Positions 46,601 to 58,130 of a stretch of 64,000 bases of DNA are shown piece by piece; position 1 is the stretch's first letter; each line of letters starts with the position of its first letter. The position numbers and the translations under genes were made by a program. Source of the DNA: Echinometra lucunter (lineage: Eukaryota > Echinodermata > Echinoidea > Camarodonta > Echinometridae); the NCBI GenBank assembly GCA_029962745.1, contig CM057156.1, positions 1,474,187-1,538,186 on the forward strand, written 5' to 3'. The notes under the pieces were generated by a model. That model saw only the letters and a program-made list of their open reading frames with translations. It had not been told where the DNA came from and did not search any database.

Positions 46601-47135
46601 TGTAAAGGGTGCCCCCTGAAAAGGTGAATTTTGTAAACTGGGATACAATAGTATTGTCTAAGGGACTATCATGCATATCCTATTCATATCAGTTACGGAT
46701 CATCTAAAAAATGCTGCCAAACAGTCTGCATGACAAATGGCACAAGAGGAAGCTATTCCACCTATAGAAACAGCCTCGTCTATGAAGCAGCATTATATTG
46801 TCGGGTGATCCCCGTTACTTGCAAAGGAAGTGAGAGGCAATGGAAAATCAGAAAAACAGCTTTAATAGTGAAAATTTGAAGAAAAAAAAATGGAGATGAA
46901 TAATAATAACAAAGTTTATTCCTTCAGAAAAGATGTATGGGAATGTCATGTTGTGGTATATAAAAGTAATGTCAGAAAACCTGGCCATTAGCTCCTTCAA
47001 GCATATTCACAAATGACCAAAATATTATCAATTTCTCTACATGTGTAATGTAAAGAATGTGCTTAGTTCAACCCATGGGGAAAAGCTAATGAGAAAGACA
47101 TGGAAACTCATGATCATGCATTTTACAAAAAATGG
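43601..47135. other. Long intron stretch, no gene recognised
   Basis: Contains a lone AAAATACAAAA/GCGTTCCGGACGCGTTCTTT end near 44690-44725 related to the 16871 MITE, a GAGA run (46410-46430) and a C-tract (46560). Several open frames of 80-127 codons (44038, 44292, 44549, 44920) have no recognisable domain and are AT-rich. I treat them as chance. Confidence 0.5.
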
Positions 47136-47161
47136 GGGGAGGGGGGGGGGGGGGGGGGGGA
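47136..47161. repeat. Poly-G tract
   Basis: A near-pure run of about 25 G with one A. Comparable G or C runs occur at 33366, 56071 and 56474. Confidence 0.97.
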
Positions 47162-47204
47162 GGAGCAGTAACCCAGTACATCACATTCGACAGACATCAC
47201 TCAT

Positions 47205-47622
47205 TTAACCCATTCGTGACAGGAATTATTTAAAGCCTAATTTGATCAGCTTTTATTCTTCAAGTTGGCAATACCAACATTTTTCTTTTACTGCTACATT
47301 TTTCTTATAAAAACATCATGTATCTGAAATAAATATAAATTGACAGAATGTATGATGAGAAGTCATAAAGTTGCCAATTTGCAGGGAAAAACGGTAATTT
47401 TGACATTTTCATCGCATTGCCAATTTAAGGATTTTAATGCTTATTTTCATTTTTAAAAATTTCAGCATCAAACAACAAATACTGATGCATCGAAAATGGA
47501 CACAGTATGTGTAGAATTTTTTGCTCTTCCTGCTCATGTATTTAGTATGATTTTTAGAGCTCTGCATCAAAAGTTATTAGACCAAACCACAAAATGTGGA
47601 CCCTCTGTCACGAATGGGTTAA
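47205..47622. mobile_element. TTAACCCATTCGTGACAG foldback MITE (copy 2, opposite orientation)
   Basis: TTAACCCATTCGTGACAGGA to TCTGTCACGAATGGGTTAA. The interior is the inverse of the 17859 copy. Confidence 0.92.
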
Positions 47623-47859
47623 GCTTCATACAAATCTAGTGTTCTCAGCTTTCAGACATAATTTTTACACTTACGCTCTTAGAAAAGTTGCTTAAAAATC
47701 ATTAGGTTGGTTAAGATATTCATGAACAGACCAACTGTTGGTTTAAAAAAATCCCCTTACATTTCACATACAATCTTTTTAAAACCAAATTAACTACTGA
47801 ATTTTTGAATTCCTGTAGACTTGGTACAAGGGCCTCCTGTTTCCAGTTACTTAGCTAAA

Positions 47860-48216
47860 AAGTCAAGAGTTGACCAAAAAATTTGAGTATGAGGTATGAC
47901 GTAAAAGTGGGTACCCAGCTTCATGCATTGCAGTTGTGCTGCACGCTAGACTGTACAATATGTATTATACCTTGCGTGCATTTTGATAGAATTGCGCGAC
48001 AAGGTACCCACTTTGACGTCATTTTGACGTCAAAGTGGGTACCCAGTTGAAACTGGGACACAGCTGAGGGGTCAAAAATATCCTGAAATCTTACCACATT
48101 TGGGGGTTTCCTTGGCAACACGACTTTGAAAAAAAATTAGGCAGATGATTTTCTGCTGATGAAATCATGCTCTTTTAAATGAACTAACATTGTTTCAGCA
48201 TTGGGTACCCCCTTTA
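47860..48216. mobile_element. TTAA-type element with CRE motifs (left-truncated copy 3)
   Basis: Matches 1538-2028 from AAGTCAAGAGTTGACCAAAA through AGTGGGTACCCAGCTTCATG to GGGTACCCCCTTTAA. Two TGACGTCA sites lie at 48014 and 48025. The left terminus is missing. Confidence 0.85.
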
Positions 48217-49241
48217 ACAACCTAATAATTTTTCTCAGAGTGTAAATTTTACCAGCCTGTTTCTCTGACTTTCCTACTTTCACCACACTACAAGACCTGT
48301 TGGACTGTGCTTTGATTATTTATCATAACTCCTGTAACTAATTACCAGCAGCAAGAAAAATAACAAGCACGTATGCACTCAAAACTAGCACTAGAACTTA
48401 ATACATGGAACCTATACCCACGCATCTCCGCAGAAAAAAAACTACTTGATAACTACTTCATAAAGACTGTTTGTCAGGATATTAATCTTTACCTTTAGAT
48501 TGGTTTGTGGATAACACATATTGGTCACTACAAGTTCTCAGGTGAATACACATTTGAATAGTGTATTTCACTGAAATTCAAAGCAAATATCCTTTTAATT
48601 GATCTTTCCATTTCATTGCTTTTGATATCATTGATGGCTGTGGTACTGATTCATAATTGTCTTTTTTACCATCAATTCAAGTAGAAAACAAATATCATAC
48701 TAATATTTTCATCTAGTAGTGGCTGACAGATATGTTTGATGCATTTAGCAAATATTAAACAGACCTAAAAACAGCAAGCCAAATTTCTCTTTTAACTAAA
48801 TTTACTTTCAACATTATTCTGTTCCATACTGTTTGTCCAATTGTTTTTAATTCATGCAAATTCCTACAATTAAAAACACTTGGAAATTACAATGCCCAAA
48901 AAGGAAGAGAAATTATGATCCAGTGGAGTGTGATATAAAATCGAGGTCAGTGGCAAAGTATCCTTTCTATCATTCTCTCTCCTGAGAATGGGAACATGTG
49001 ATCAAGAATCACACTACAGAATCATCCTCCAGCCTGCCAAATCATTTCCTGAATCTCTTTAAGTCCAAAAGCAGAACTGACCATAAAAAGGAAATTATGT
49101 GGTAAACTTTACCCTTTAAAGGTAATGTACAGTACCACTAAGTTCGTGACTTTGCTAAAACTAAAAGTATTATTTTCTTGGTGTACACATGTAGATGGTC
49201 TGTGATGATGATGATTTTGCAGCTAACCCCACTTTCATACA
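48217..49241. other. No feature recognised (intron)
   Basis: AT-rich intron without terminal repeats or protein-like frames. Confidence 0.5.
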
Positions 49242-49549
49242 GGGGTAAAATTCATCGTATGTAAAGCTGGTTAGTTTAAAGAGCTTTATACTAATCAGCT
49301 TTATAGTTTATATGACAGCTTTCACACAAAAATTTTTTTTGGTGCGATCGTCATGCCCCTCATGAGATCAGGCTACAGATACATGTAGCCTGCTCTGACC
49401 GGTCTTTAGATCACGAGTTCGTATCTGTCTGAACATCGTACATTTTGATGTTCACACAGGAAAAAAGTTAACTCTAAAGTTGATGAGTCAATCAGCTTTA
49501 AACTAATCAGCTTTAAACTAATCAGCTTTCCATATGATGAAGTTTACCC
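49242..49549. mobile_element. GGGGTAAAATTCATCGTATG MITE
   Basis: The left GGGGTAAAATTCATCGTATG and following AAAGCTGGTTAGTTTAAAG face the right CTTTAAACTAATCAGCTTTC and CATATGATGAAGTTTACCC. The AATCAGCTTTAAACT block is repeated next to the right end. Confidence 0.8.
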
Positions 49550-49736
49550 AATGGCATGTGAAAAGGTCCTAGAACCCATAAGACCCCTGGCCCATGATAC
49601 TGACTGCCATGAGATAGGAAATGTCGGTCTCGTGGGCCTTCTGAAAAGTTACCGAAGGTGCGCAAGACTGATTGCCTACAAGACCCGAAAACGGCCGCTC
49701 ATGAGATCAACACAGAGGTATCTCAGACCTTCCCAA

Positions 49737-50256
49737 GATCAATAAGACTGGCTTTCTTGTGGGCCGTCATTCTTGTGTGAGCCTTCAGTCTCATAAGCAG
49801 CGAGTCTCATATTAGGCTGTTGGTCAACAGGAATGTCCTAAATGGTATGTCAGACCTTCCAACACCATTTCTCCAGATCAATAAGACTGGCTCTCTTGTG
49901 GGCCGTCATTCTTGTGTGAGCCTTTGGTCTCATAAGCTGCCAGTCTCATAGCCTGTTGGTCAACAGGAATGTCCTCAGTGGTATGTCAGACTTTCCAACA
50001 CAATTTTTCAAGATCAATAAGACTGGCTTTCTTGTGGACCGTCATTCTTGTGTGAGCCTTTGGTCTCATAAGCTGCCAGTCTCATAGCCTGTTGGTCAAC
50101 AGGAATGTCCTCAGTGGTATGTCAGACTTTCCAACACCATTTCTCAAGATCAATAAGACTGGCTTTCTTGTGAACCGTCATTCTTGTGTGAGCCTTCGGT
50201 CTCATGGGCTGCTAGTCTCATATGCTGTTGGTCAACAGGAATGTCCTCAATGATCT
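49737..50256. repeat. 136-bp tandem repeat (about 3.8 units)
   Basis: The landmark GATCAATAAGACTGGCTTTC recurs at 49737, 49876, 50012 and 50148. Units share GTCATTCTTGTGTGAGCCTT and TTGGTCAACAGGAATGTCCT. Units 2-4 are closer to each other than to unit 1, as expected of local duplication. Composition is GC-richer than the intron around it. Confidence 0.93.
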
Positions 50257-50840
50257 CTTTCCATCAAATCATCCTGCAAGTTTTCAACCAGGTATTCTGG
50301 AAACCAATTACAGTGGTTCATTCACATGACTGTCATCAATCACAGGGGTAAGGGTTCAACTCTCAGTCTGGTGGGTGTAGGCATTTTATATATCACTGCC
50401 TCTCTCAACAACAGTGATAATTGAGTAGCTGGCAGGGTGAATCAGGCCCCTGAAGCTCTGCCATTTTGTCCAGATCCATTAGAAGGCCGACCCTAAGCAC
50501 CATCAATATTCATGAGCAAAAATGAATAATTTATTTTGTAAGATGATTCCAAGGAGTAGCATGCATTTGTGCATGTTTTAAAACTTCACGCCCATCAGCT
50601 AAAAACATGCGCAATAAATACACAACAAATGCGCATTAAATCAAAATGTCACAATAATATTGATACGCACAAAAGATATGAATAATGCAACAGTGTTATC
50701 GTTATCATGGCAATAACGGGTGCTTATCGGCCCGTTCAAATGATCCGAAAGAGGTGGGGTCTGATACACTTCACGTAATGATATCTGCGCGTGCTGCTTT
50801 TCGTCTAGTAGATTTATTATATGTCTATGGGGTGTATTGT
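50257..50840. other. No clear feature (intron)
   Basis: GGTAAGGGTTCAACTCTCAG near 50346 resembles a decayed B-box region. No matching A-box or body was identified. Confidence 0.35.
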
Positions 50841-51251
50841 CACTTGGTCTAATCCCACTTTGTCTAATGCCCATTTGGTCTCATCCCACACGGTCTAATC
50901 CCATTTCATCTACAACCAGTTCGACCAATAACCATTTGGTCTAATTGCCACTTAGTCCATGTATCATTTTCTCTAATTTCCAGCTAGGCTTTGTTCATTT
51001 TGTCTAATGCCCACTTGGTCTAACACAACTTATTCTATCTGATTAGACAAACTGGTAACAGACCAAAAGGTCATTAGACGAAATGAGGAAAACTAAGTAG
51101 ATGAAGTGGCAATTAGACCATTTGATCATTAAACAAAATGCCAATTAGTCCAAGTGATGACTGGACCAAACGGCAATTAGACCAAATTGGTTTAGCCACT
51201 GTGATGTTATACAATCTGGGAAATACACCAACTGGTATTAGACCAAGTGGC
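50841..51251. mobile_element. TU-like modular foldback element, compact copy
   Basis: The left arm (50841-51035) has modules such as CCCATTTGGTCTCAT and CCACTTGGTCTAAC. The right arm (51040-51251) has them inverted (ATTAGACCAAATTGG, AGACCAAAAGG). Same module as 34851-36286 but with almost no spacer. The candidate exon at 51277 begins 26 bases beyond its right edge. Confidence 0.85.
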
Positions 51252-51276
51252 TACAAGCCCCAGGAAGTACTCACAC

Positions 51277-51307
51277 CTTTGAATGCACTGCATCCTCAAA
51301 GCCATCA
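51277..51307 (-). CDS. Candidate 31-bp CERT1 exon
   Basis: On the minus strand, CTACCTTCAG precedes 31 bases ending AAG before GTGTGAGT, a good donor. In the frame that would join phase 0 downstream it reads DGFEDAVHSK. That loosely resembles the human stretch HRFVQKV just upstream of the START core, and the end phase fits an exon starting in phase 0. The peptide is too short for homology to be decisive. The exon lies only about 26 bases from the edge of a foldback element (50841-51251). It could equally be chance splice-like sequence. Confidence 0.3.
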
Positions 51308-51377
51308 CTGAAGGTAGCAAATTACATACAAATTTGGGAAGCACATACATGTAGGAGCATTACATCATAATGTGCAT

Positions 51378-51758
51378 TTAACCCATTCATGACAGAGGTC
51401 CACATTTTGTGGTTTGGCCTAATATCTTTTGATGCAAAGCCCTAAAAATCATAACAGATACATGAGCAGAAAGAGCAAAAAATTCTACACAAACTGTGCC
51501 CATTTTGGTTGCGTCAATATTCGCTGTTTGATGCTGGAAATTTTTTGTAGGAAAATAAGCATTAAAATCCTTAAATTGGCAGCAAATTGGCAACTTTTTG
51601 ACTTCTCATCATAATTTCTGTCAATTCATATTCATTTCAGATACATGACGTTTTATAAGAAAAATGTAGCAATAAAATAAAAATGTTGGTGTTGCCAATT
51701 TGAAGAATAAAAGCTGATAAAATTAGGCTTTAAATAATTCCTGTCACGAATGGGTTAA
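51378..51758. mobile_element. TTAACCCATTCATGACAG foldback MITE (copy 3)
   Basis: TTAACCCATTCATGACAGAG to CCTGTCACGAATGGGTTAA. It is about 35 bases shorter than its siblings, lacking the section between TTAAATTGGCA and GCAAATTGGCAACTTTT. Confidence 0.9.
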
Positions 51759-52301
51759 AATCTGAATAGCATTGTCATTAAACAGCAACTGCTCACTGTC
51801 ACGGGCACTCTTACAGCCTCTCCACCGTAGTAAGATTTATAGCAATTAAAAGTGACTGTTTAACAATAAGTGTAAACAAAGTACTTATGATGCATGAAAA
51901 GATCAGATTGAAAAAAAAAAACCAACATACAAATAAATTAGATACACTGTAAATAGATAAAGAGTATTACACATTCAAGTAGTTTCTATTGCTCATTATC
52001 AACTTCTCTTTAAAAAGTGCTGTCTCAAAAAAGATTATATGAAACTATATGTAATTATCTGTGTAATATACAGATAATTTCAAAAGCATCCTTTCCATTT
52101 GCTCAGATTTTTAAAAGTGTTTCAAATTACCAAATTGACTTTGTTCGCAAACAACAGATAACAGACCTGAAACCAATATCTTCATCTTTCATCTAAAGAG
52201 TTCATCTTGAACCTCACTTCCCTCCTCCTTGAAAAAAAAGGAAGGAGATAAACTTGAGTTCTGGTCATGTGATTATATTCGAGTGATCGAGTGATGCATA
52301 A
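51759..52301. other. No feature recognised (intron)
   Basis: AT-rich intron. Confidence 0.5.
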
Positions 52302-52703
52302 TTGCGGTGCATGTCACGAGCTCGACACCCGCAAGTCCTACGGCCCACGAGCTAGACACTAAGTGAATAAGGTTCACAAGCTCGGCATCAGGCAAATAAG
52401 GCCCACGAGCTTGACAGTTGACACTACACGGTCCTCGTGGGTCTTATTTGCCTAGTGTCGAGCTCATGGGCATAATTTCCATAGTGTCAAGCTCTCGGGC
52501 CTATTTTGATTGGTGTCGAGCTCGTGGGCCTTGTTCACTCAGTGTCTAGCTCATGGACCGTATGACTCTTGGGCCGTATGATTTGTGGGCTTATGACTCG
52601 TGGACCTTTTTGCAATGCCTAGCTTGTGGGGCATATGACTAGTGGGTGTCAAGCTCATGGGATGATCCCCATAATCTTGCTAAAAAGCACATGCACCGCA
52701 CAC
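52302..52703. mobile_element. Modular foldback element: GGCCCACGAGCTCGACACTA modules
   Basis: The ends TGCGGTGCATGT (52303) and ACATGCACCGCA (about 52688-52700) are inverted. The left part has modules GGCCCACGAGCTAGACACTA. From about 52430 the modules are inverted (TAGTGTCGAGCTCATGGGC). Outer modules decay to shorter forms (GGCCGTATGACTC). A third module sequence in the same architecture. Confidence 0.8.
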
Positions 52704-53438
52704 AAAAATGGGTAAACGGGACTACACACAAGTACAACGGCCATTTGTGTTTAACAGCCAAACACTCTAGCTGTATACTCTAGCGAGGGCAATTGAAGAG
52801 TAATCCTTATCAAAGATATCTCTATTAAGATAGTCTTCCTAACTGACATAAAACAGATTAAAAAACTACATTCACTTTCTGACAACTCAAGGTTCTCTTT
52901 ATTAGTAAAAGCCCAAGATAACTTGGGCTGAGTCAAAAACAGATGTGTATAATATCAAAATCAAAGTTTATCAAACAAGTAGAAATGTTTATATTAATAC
53001 CAGTTAGTGTTTTGAACACTGAATTTACTTCTTTACACATCTTTCATTTTAACAGTGAATTTACGGTAGTGACTACTTACAAAATTCATTTTGAGTGACA
53101 GATATTTCATTTCATTTTTGTTTTTCTTGCTTATCTTCTTCCCATTCAATTTCCTATAGATTTATCTTATCTAAAGTGTATTTGCCATTACTAAAACCAA
53201 ATCAAATGATATGTTTACAAGTATTATAAATGCTGTTTGTTTGGGTATTTTTCTGACAAGGTCAACTGTGTTTGTTACATGTATGGTTTTTAAGGACACT
53301 GTTGATTTCTCCAGTGACATCTGTGTTTACAACTCCAATTAAATTGACAAACTTTGTTCAAAGGGGCATTATGACTAGTGTCCAAGAACAAACAAACCTG
53401 GGTCAGTTTCAAAATGTAATAGAGTGTGAACTGTAAAG
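52704..53438. other. No feature recognised (intron)
   Basis: AT-rich intron without protein-like frames. Confidence 0.5.
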
Positions 53439-53775
53439 GTGCGTTCAGATATGATGCAACTTTGTGCCGCCACATTGTGCCGGCACATTTTTTGTGCTCA
53501 GATATGATGCGACTTTTGTGTCACCACTTATGCTAATGAAGGCGCATTAACGTGTCAACTCTTAAATAAGAGAGAATTTTGTAAAAAACAATCTCATGAC
53601 AACAATTTTTGCGCTAACTTTTTAGGAATTTGATAGGTGTGCATTTTATTTTTGCAGCCAGGCAGCTAACCAAAATGTGTTCCTGCCTCAGCGACATTTT
53701 TTTGTCGTCCCATACCCCATAGACCTCTACAAAAAAAATGTGTCGGTACAGAGTCACATCATATCTGAACGCACC
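53439..53775. mobile_element. GGTGCGTTCAGATATGATGC MITE (diverged relative)
   Basis: The left GGTGCGTTCAGATATGATGC and right ATCATATCTGAACGCACC are inverted. The interior shows the inverse of the 2438 family core (TGCCTCAGCGACATTTTTTT). The right TTAA (53776-53779) is shared with the next element. Confidence 0.85.
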
Positions 53776-53779
53776 TTAA

Positions 53780-54346
53780 AGGCAAAGTCCACCCATGAAG
53801 TTTCACTGTTTCAATTTAATGAGATGAATTTGAACAGCATTTTTAAAAAAAATAAATGAGCAAAATCGGTCGAAGAATAAGAAAATTACACTCATATACA
53901 TTTTCTAGTAAATTACTCTCAGATCTGCAAATTGGCAACACTGATGACATCATATGCGAGCAGCTCTCCATTCGTTTTGTACATAAAATTTCACATTTTC
54001 TCATTTTTTTTTTTGTTGGAAGTTACACATTTTCTAACTCCTACAGTCAATGTATGTTCAGAAGAATTGCTTTCTACATGACAAACTGAATATGGCAGTG
54101 AGAAAATGTGTAACTTCCACAAAAATTGAGAAAATGTGAAATTTTATGTACAAAGTGAATGGAGAGCTGCTCGCATATGATGTCATCAGTGTTGCCAATT
54201 TGCAGAGCAAAGAGTAATTTACTAGAAAATGTAAATGAGTGTAATTTCCTATTCTTTGACCGATTTTGCTCATTTCTTTTTTAAAATGCTGTTTAAATTC
54301 ATCTCTTTTTATTGAACCAATGAAACTTCTTGGGTGGAATTTCTCT
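53780..54346. mobile_element. AGGCAAAGTCCACCC foldback MITE (copy 3)
   Basis: AGGCAAAGTCCACCCATGAA faces AACTTCTTGGGTGGAATTTC. The TTAA flanks are 53776-53779 and 54347-54350. The arms carry GCAAATTGGCAACACTGATG and its inverse. Same family as 6375 and 36942. Confidence 0.87.
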
Positions 54347-54436
54347 TTAAGACTGTACACAGTAAAGAGAGATAGTGTTTCCAGCTGCTCTTGCATTTTG
54401 ATACGGTTCATGACTGACAGAGTAGGTTAAGCCCAT

Positions 54437-54814
54437 CGCACACTACATGATCCTTCTGCGATCAGATTTTGGAAAAAAATTGTTGTAGTATTTTATATGA
54501 ACACTAAAACATGGAAACTCGTATTGACCAAAGTTCTAAATAATTGACCCGTGGCGCAAATTCTGCATCCCAAGTCGTGAAATTCACGACCCGCGGTGTG
54601 AAATTCAGGACCCGTGGCGCGAACTTTGCATCCCAGTCCTGAATTTCGCACCGCGGGTCGTGGATTTCACAACTTGGGATGCAAAGTTTGCGCCACGGGT
54701 CATGAATTTCATGACCTCGGATGCGAAGTTCAGGACCTGGGATGCGAAATTCACGTCGCACATGACCTGTTGTCGAGCGTACTTCAGGGCCACCATAGAT
54801 CATAGAGTGTGCAG
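54437..54814. mobile_element. Modular foldback: GACCCGCGGTGTGAAATTCA modules
   Basis: The outer GCACACTACATGATC (54438) and GATCATAGAGTGTGC are inverted. The inside has modules such as GACCCGTGGCGCAAATTCTG and GAAATTCACGACCCGCGGTG, followed by the inverted set (CACCGCGGGTCGTGGATTTC, TTTGCGCCACGGGTCATGAA). Strongly GC-rich against an AT-rich background. Confidence 0.8.
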
Positions 54815-56744
54815 TAGTCTTCAGCATCATGGTTTTATGGGATTCTATTGCCTGTAAAACAGAGTCTGAACCAGCAGACTATATGATATCTTCCAACAAG
54901 TACCCTGACCTCATTACAACTGTGGAATCAGAATCTGAATGATTTAGTTCCACTACCATAGAAGTGATTCCATGCAGATATCTACTTTGGCTAATACTGT
55001 ACTTTGTATACTCGTGATCATTAGATCTTCACCACAGATAATCTAAGATTCTATTCTCTATCGTCTGCAATGGAGCATGCAATTCCATTTCTCTACCTTC
55101 AAAATGTGTGCTTATGCAAGGACTTTAGTCTGAGCCAAAATTAGTACACCTAAAAACCCTAAATTTTCAAATTTGAGTAAATGTTGGACATTTTATGAAA
55201 ACATATAAGAATCCATGGTTTATAAAAATGTTTATGTCTCATTATGATCAAGTCCTGTTTTTCAGAAAATTACCTTCATTTGGAAAAAGCGCTCTCACAG
55301 CAAGAACAGAATTGATCAAAATGTAATTAAATCAAAACTGCAAAATCATTCGAAAATTCAAGTTAACTGCTAACGGAAATAGTCTATAGAATATAGTATT
55401 TCTGGCATAAGATCAAATGTGGTAGAAGTCTGTAAAAATTGGGTTAAAATTTGAACTTCGTAGTGCAAAATCATAATTTTGGTACTATTTGATTATGGTA
55501 CAACACATGTTTTCATTCCAGCCTGAGTTATCTCAGGCTTGGTATTTATGGGGTTAAATCTGACAAGTCTGACAAAAAGTAAAAAATGCCTTGTGGTAAA
55601 AGTTAAACATGAATTTTGGTAATGAAATGCATTTCAGGGGAAAACTATAGAGAGCTGAAAGTGATTCTGAATTATATGTATTCAACTTTGAGTAGAGCAG
55701 TAAAAAGTAAACAAACTTTTAATTAATTATGGATGTAAAGTACTTCAAGACCAAGAGGTCTGGTGCTTGACTTGCACTTAAACTAACATTAGGTAATTGA
55801 AAATTCTAATATGACTTTCATATTTCTCAAATATCAACTTTTCCTGCAGAAAAAAAAGGTTCTTTGATCCCAAATAAGTTCAACAAATAGGCGTACTGCA
55901 GGAAACGGCATCCTAAACCTGGTCTGAATTGTGTTTGCTGCAAGCCAGACTCCTACATGATATGAATTTCTTTGAAAATGAACAAAGAAATTCCTGAAAC
56001 CCACCATTAAGATCATCTTGTACATGTATCTCACTGCATAGCTCTAATAGTGGCAGCGATTTCATGTAATGGGGGGGGGGGGGGGGGGGGGGGAGGGACA
56101 GAAACACCGAAGGCGAGATAATTGGACATGTACCCTCAAGCGGGAAAAAGCACCTCGAAGATACATGTATACAATATCACTAATTCGAAATAGACTTACC
56201 TACATGTATTTCGCACAACTTTTCATACTGTGAATGGCTACTTGACAGGTACGTGTCATTGTTAGAAAGTGGAAAGTGTGAATTTGAACCCCCCCCCCCC
56301 CGCATTAACAAAGTTCACCAATTTATTTTGTATCACATTTTTACCTTTTGAACAGGTTCGCAAATAAAAAATCTATCAAAAATGCTAACAAAATAGAAAA
56401 ATAAAAATATCAAGCTTTAAAAATCGAGAGGGATGATCCCCCCCAAAAAAAATCAGGGGGGACACATCCCCCATCCCCCCATCCCCCCCCCCCCCATCAC
56501 TGTCTATGGCTCTAATGAAAGCCTTACAGTGTACATGGTGACATGACATGTGACTTTGGGTTTTAAAAGTTCTTGCTGTGCATTGTATTTCTGTCTACTC
56601 TGTCTGGGTCTCTGATATGTCAAGTGATATCCATCTGGAAAACTTTTATCTTTTCCTGTAAGTTATCAATGATCAAGGACAAACCATGAGATCACATAAA
56701 TCAATCAAATACTTTACAGCAATATAGAGACCTAGAAGAGACCT
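54815..56744. other. Intron with homopolymer tracts
   Basis: No gene recognised. Contains a poly-G run (56071-56093), poly-C runs (56289-56300 and 56474-56487) and scattered C-runs between. Confidence 0.55.
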
Positions 56745-57300
56745 GGGGGTGTTTCACAAAGCTGTGTGTAAAGGTACGCATCAATTTAAGAATGACTTTA
56801 ACCCATTCGTGACAGAGGTCCACATTTTGTGGTTTGGCCTAATATCTTTTGATGCAAAGCCCTAAAAATCATACAAAATACATGAGCAGAAAGAGCAAAA
56901 AATTCTACACAAACTGTGCCCATTTTGGTTGCGTCAATATTTGTTGTTTGATGCTGACATTTTTTAAAAGGAAAATAAGCATTAAAATCCTTAAATTGGC
57001 AATGTGATAGAAAAGGTTTAAAATCACTGTTTTCCCCTGCAAATTGGCAACTTTTTGACTTCTCATCATAATTTCTGTCAATTTATATTCCTTTCAGATA
57101 CATGACGTTTTATAAGAAAAATGTAGCAATAAAATAAAAATATTGGTGTTGCCAATTTGAAGAATAAAAGCTGATCAAATTAGGCTTTAAATAATTCCTG
57201 TCACGAATGGGTTAACTACATTGTATGAACAACCAAATGAAATGCCCAAGGTTTCTCCTCTTGTTTTAACAAGGTGTGACTGTATTTTCCACAATCTTAA
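56745..57300. mobile_element. GGGGTGTTTCACAAAGC MITE interrupted by a TTAACCCATTCG MITE
   Basis: Starts GGGGGTGTTTCACAAAGCTG. It is interrupted at 56798 by a TTAACCCATTCGTGACAG element (to 57215) and then resumes with AAATGAAATGCCCAAGGTTT and TTGTTTTAACAAGGTGTGAC, as in the 6346 copy. The right end is missing. Confidence 0.8.
56798..57215. mobile_element. TTAACCCATTCGTGACAG foldback MITE (copy 4), nested
   Basis: Full-length copy, TTAACCCATTCGTGACAGAG to CCTGTCACGAATGGGTTAA, inserted inside the MITE of 56745-57300. Confidence 0.92.
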
Positions 57301-57617
57301 TAAAAGATAGTGTATAGTTTTGGGAAATCTAAAAAAATCAAATTTTACTATTTGAAGTCATTATCAGGTGATATGAAAGATTGTATGCTAAAACTATTCT
57401 AATTTATATGACACCTAGATAGATCCCTGTCATTTGATTGGTTGTTTGATATTCATCATTTGTCCCATTGCACTATGACGTCATCAACCGTGCAAAAGTG
57501 GCTCCATTTACCGTGCAATTTTGGATCCATACGATTTGCTGTGATAGCAGGAAAGACAGCTTCAAACTGAATAGAACCTCACAAATTTGTTCCGGGTATC
57601 AGAAATGATCCAGAAAT

Positions 57618-57654
57618 GATCCATTCAACGAGGCTGCGCCTCGTTGAATGGATC
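57618..57654. repeat. Perfect 16-bp stem hairpin
   Basis: GATCCATTCAACGAGG, a five-base loop CTGCG, then the exact inverse CCTCGTTGAATGGATC. It sits in a region with a weaker outer inversion (TATCAGGTGATATGAAAGAT near 57364 against TTTCATCTTTCACCTCATG near 57660). Confidence 0.95.
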
Positions 57655-57754
57655 AATAATTTCATCTTTCACCTCATGAAATATTCTGTCCATTGCACTC
57701 ATAAACATTCATTATTTGTATAATGAAGGACATTACATAAAAACTAGTGTATAT

Positions 57755-57950
57755 GGGTGTATTTTACAAAAATGTCAAAATTTAATTTTCGGATACCCGA
57801 AAACATGTTGATGTGCATCATATAGTGCCTGTACACATTTAACAACCAATGGGAATTCTATTGTGCGACAAGCACAACAAAGCCTTGTGAACGTTGTGCG
57901 GGGAGCTGTCGGCCACAGGGGTCGTAGCATCATATTGTATGCAGGGTAAT
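57755..57950. repeat. Dispersed repeat (inverted copy of 36745-36928)
   Basis: Read inverted, CCCATTGGTTGTTAAATGTG and GCACTATATGATGCACATCA match the 36745 copy with moderate divergence. Confidence 0.7.
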
Positions 57951-57956
57951 AAAATT

Positions 57957-58130
57957 TACATGTGCGCAGCATAACATGCCTGCGAGTATTTATGAAAACT
58001 ACATGCCAGCCGATCAGACTTCCAAAGTAATTTGCTTTTAAGACTGCTAAGTGGCTGTCTTGGACTTAGGGTCAAATACTTGGCCAAAATATTCATTTGA
58101 ATACAGAAATTGGCTAAGTATTTATTTCAT
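57957..58130. mobile_element. Diverged part of the GCCGGTATTCAA MITE
   Basis: GCGCAGCATAACATGCCTGC through AAATACTTGGCCAAAATATT to GGCTAAGTATTT follows the core of the 1123-2052 outer element. The termini are lost. Confidence 0.65.
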
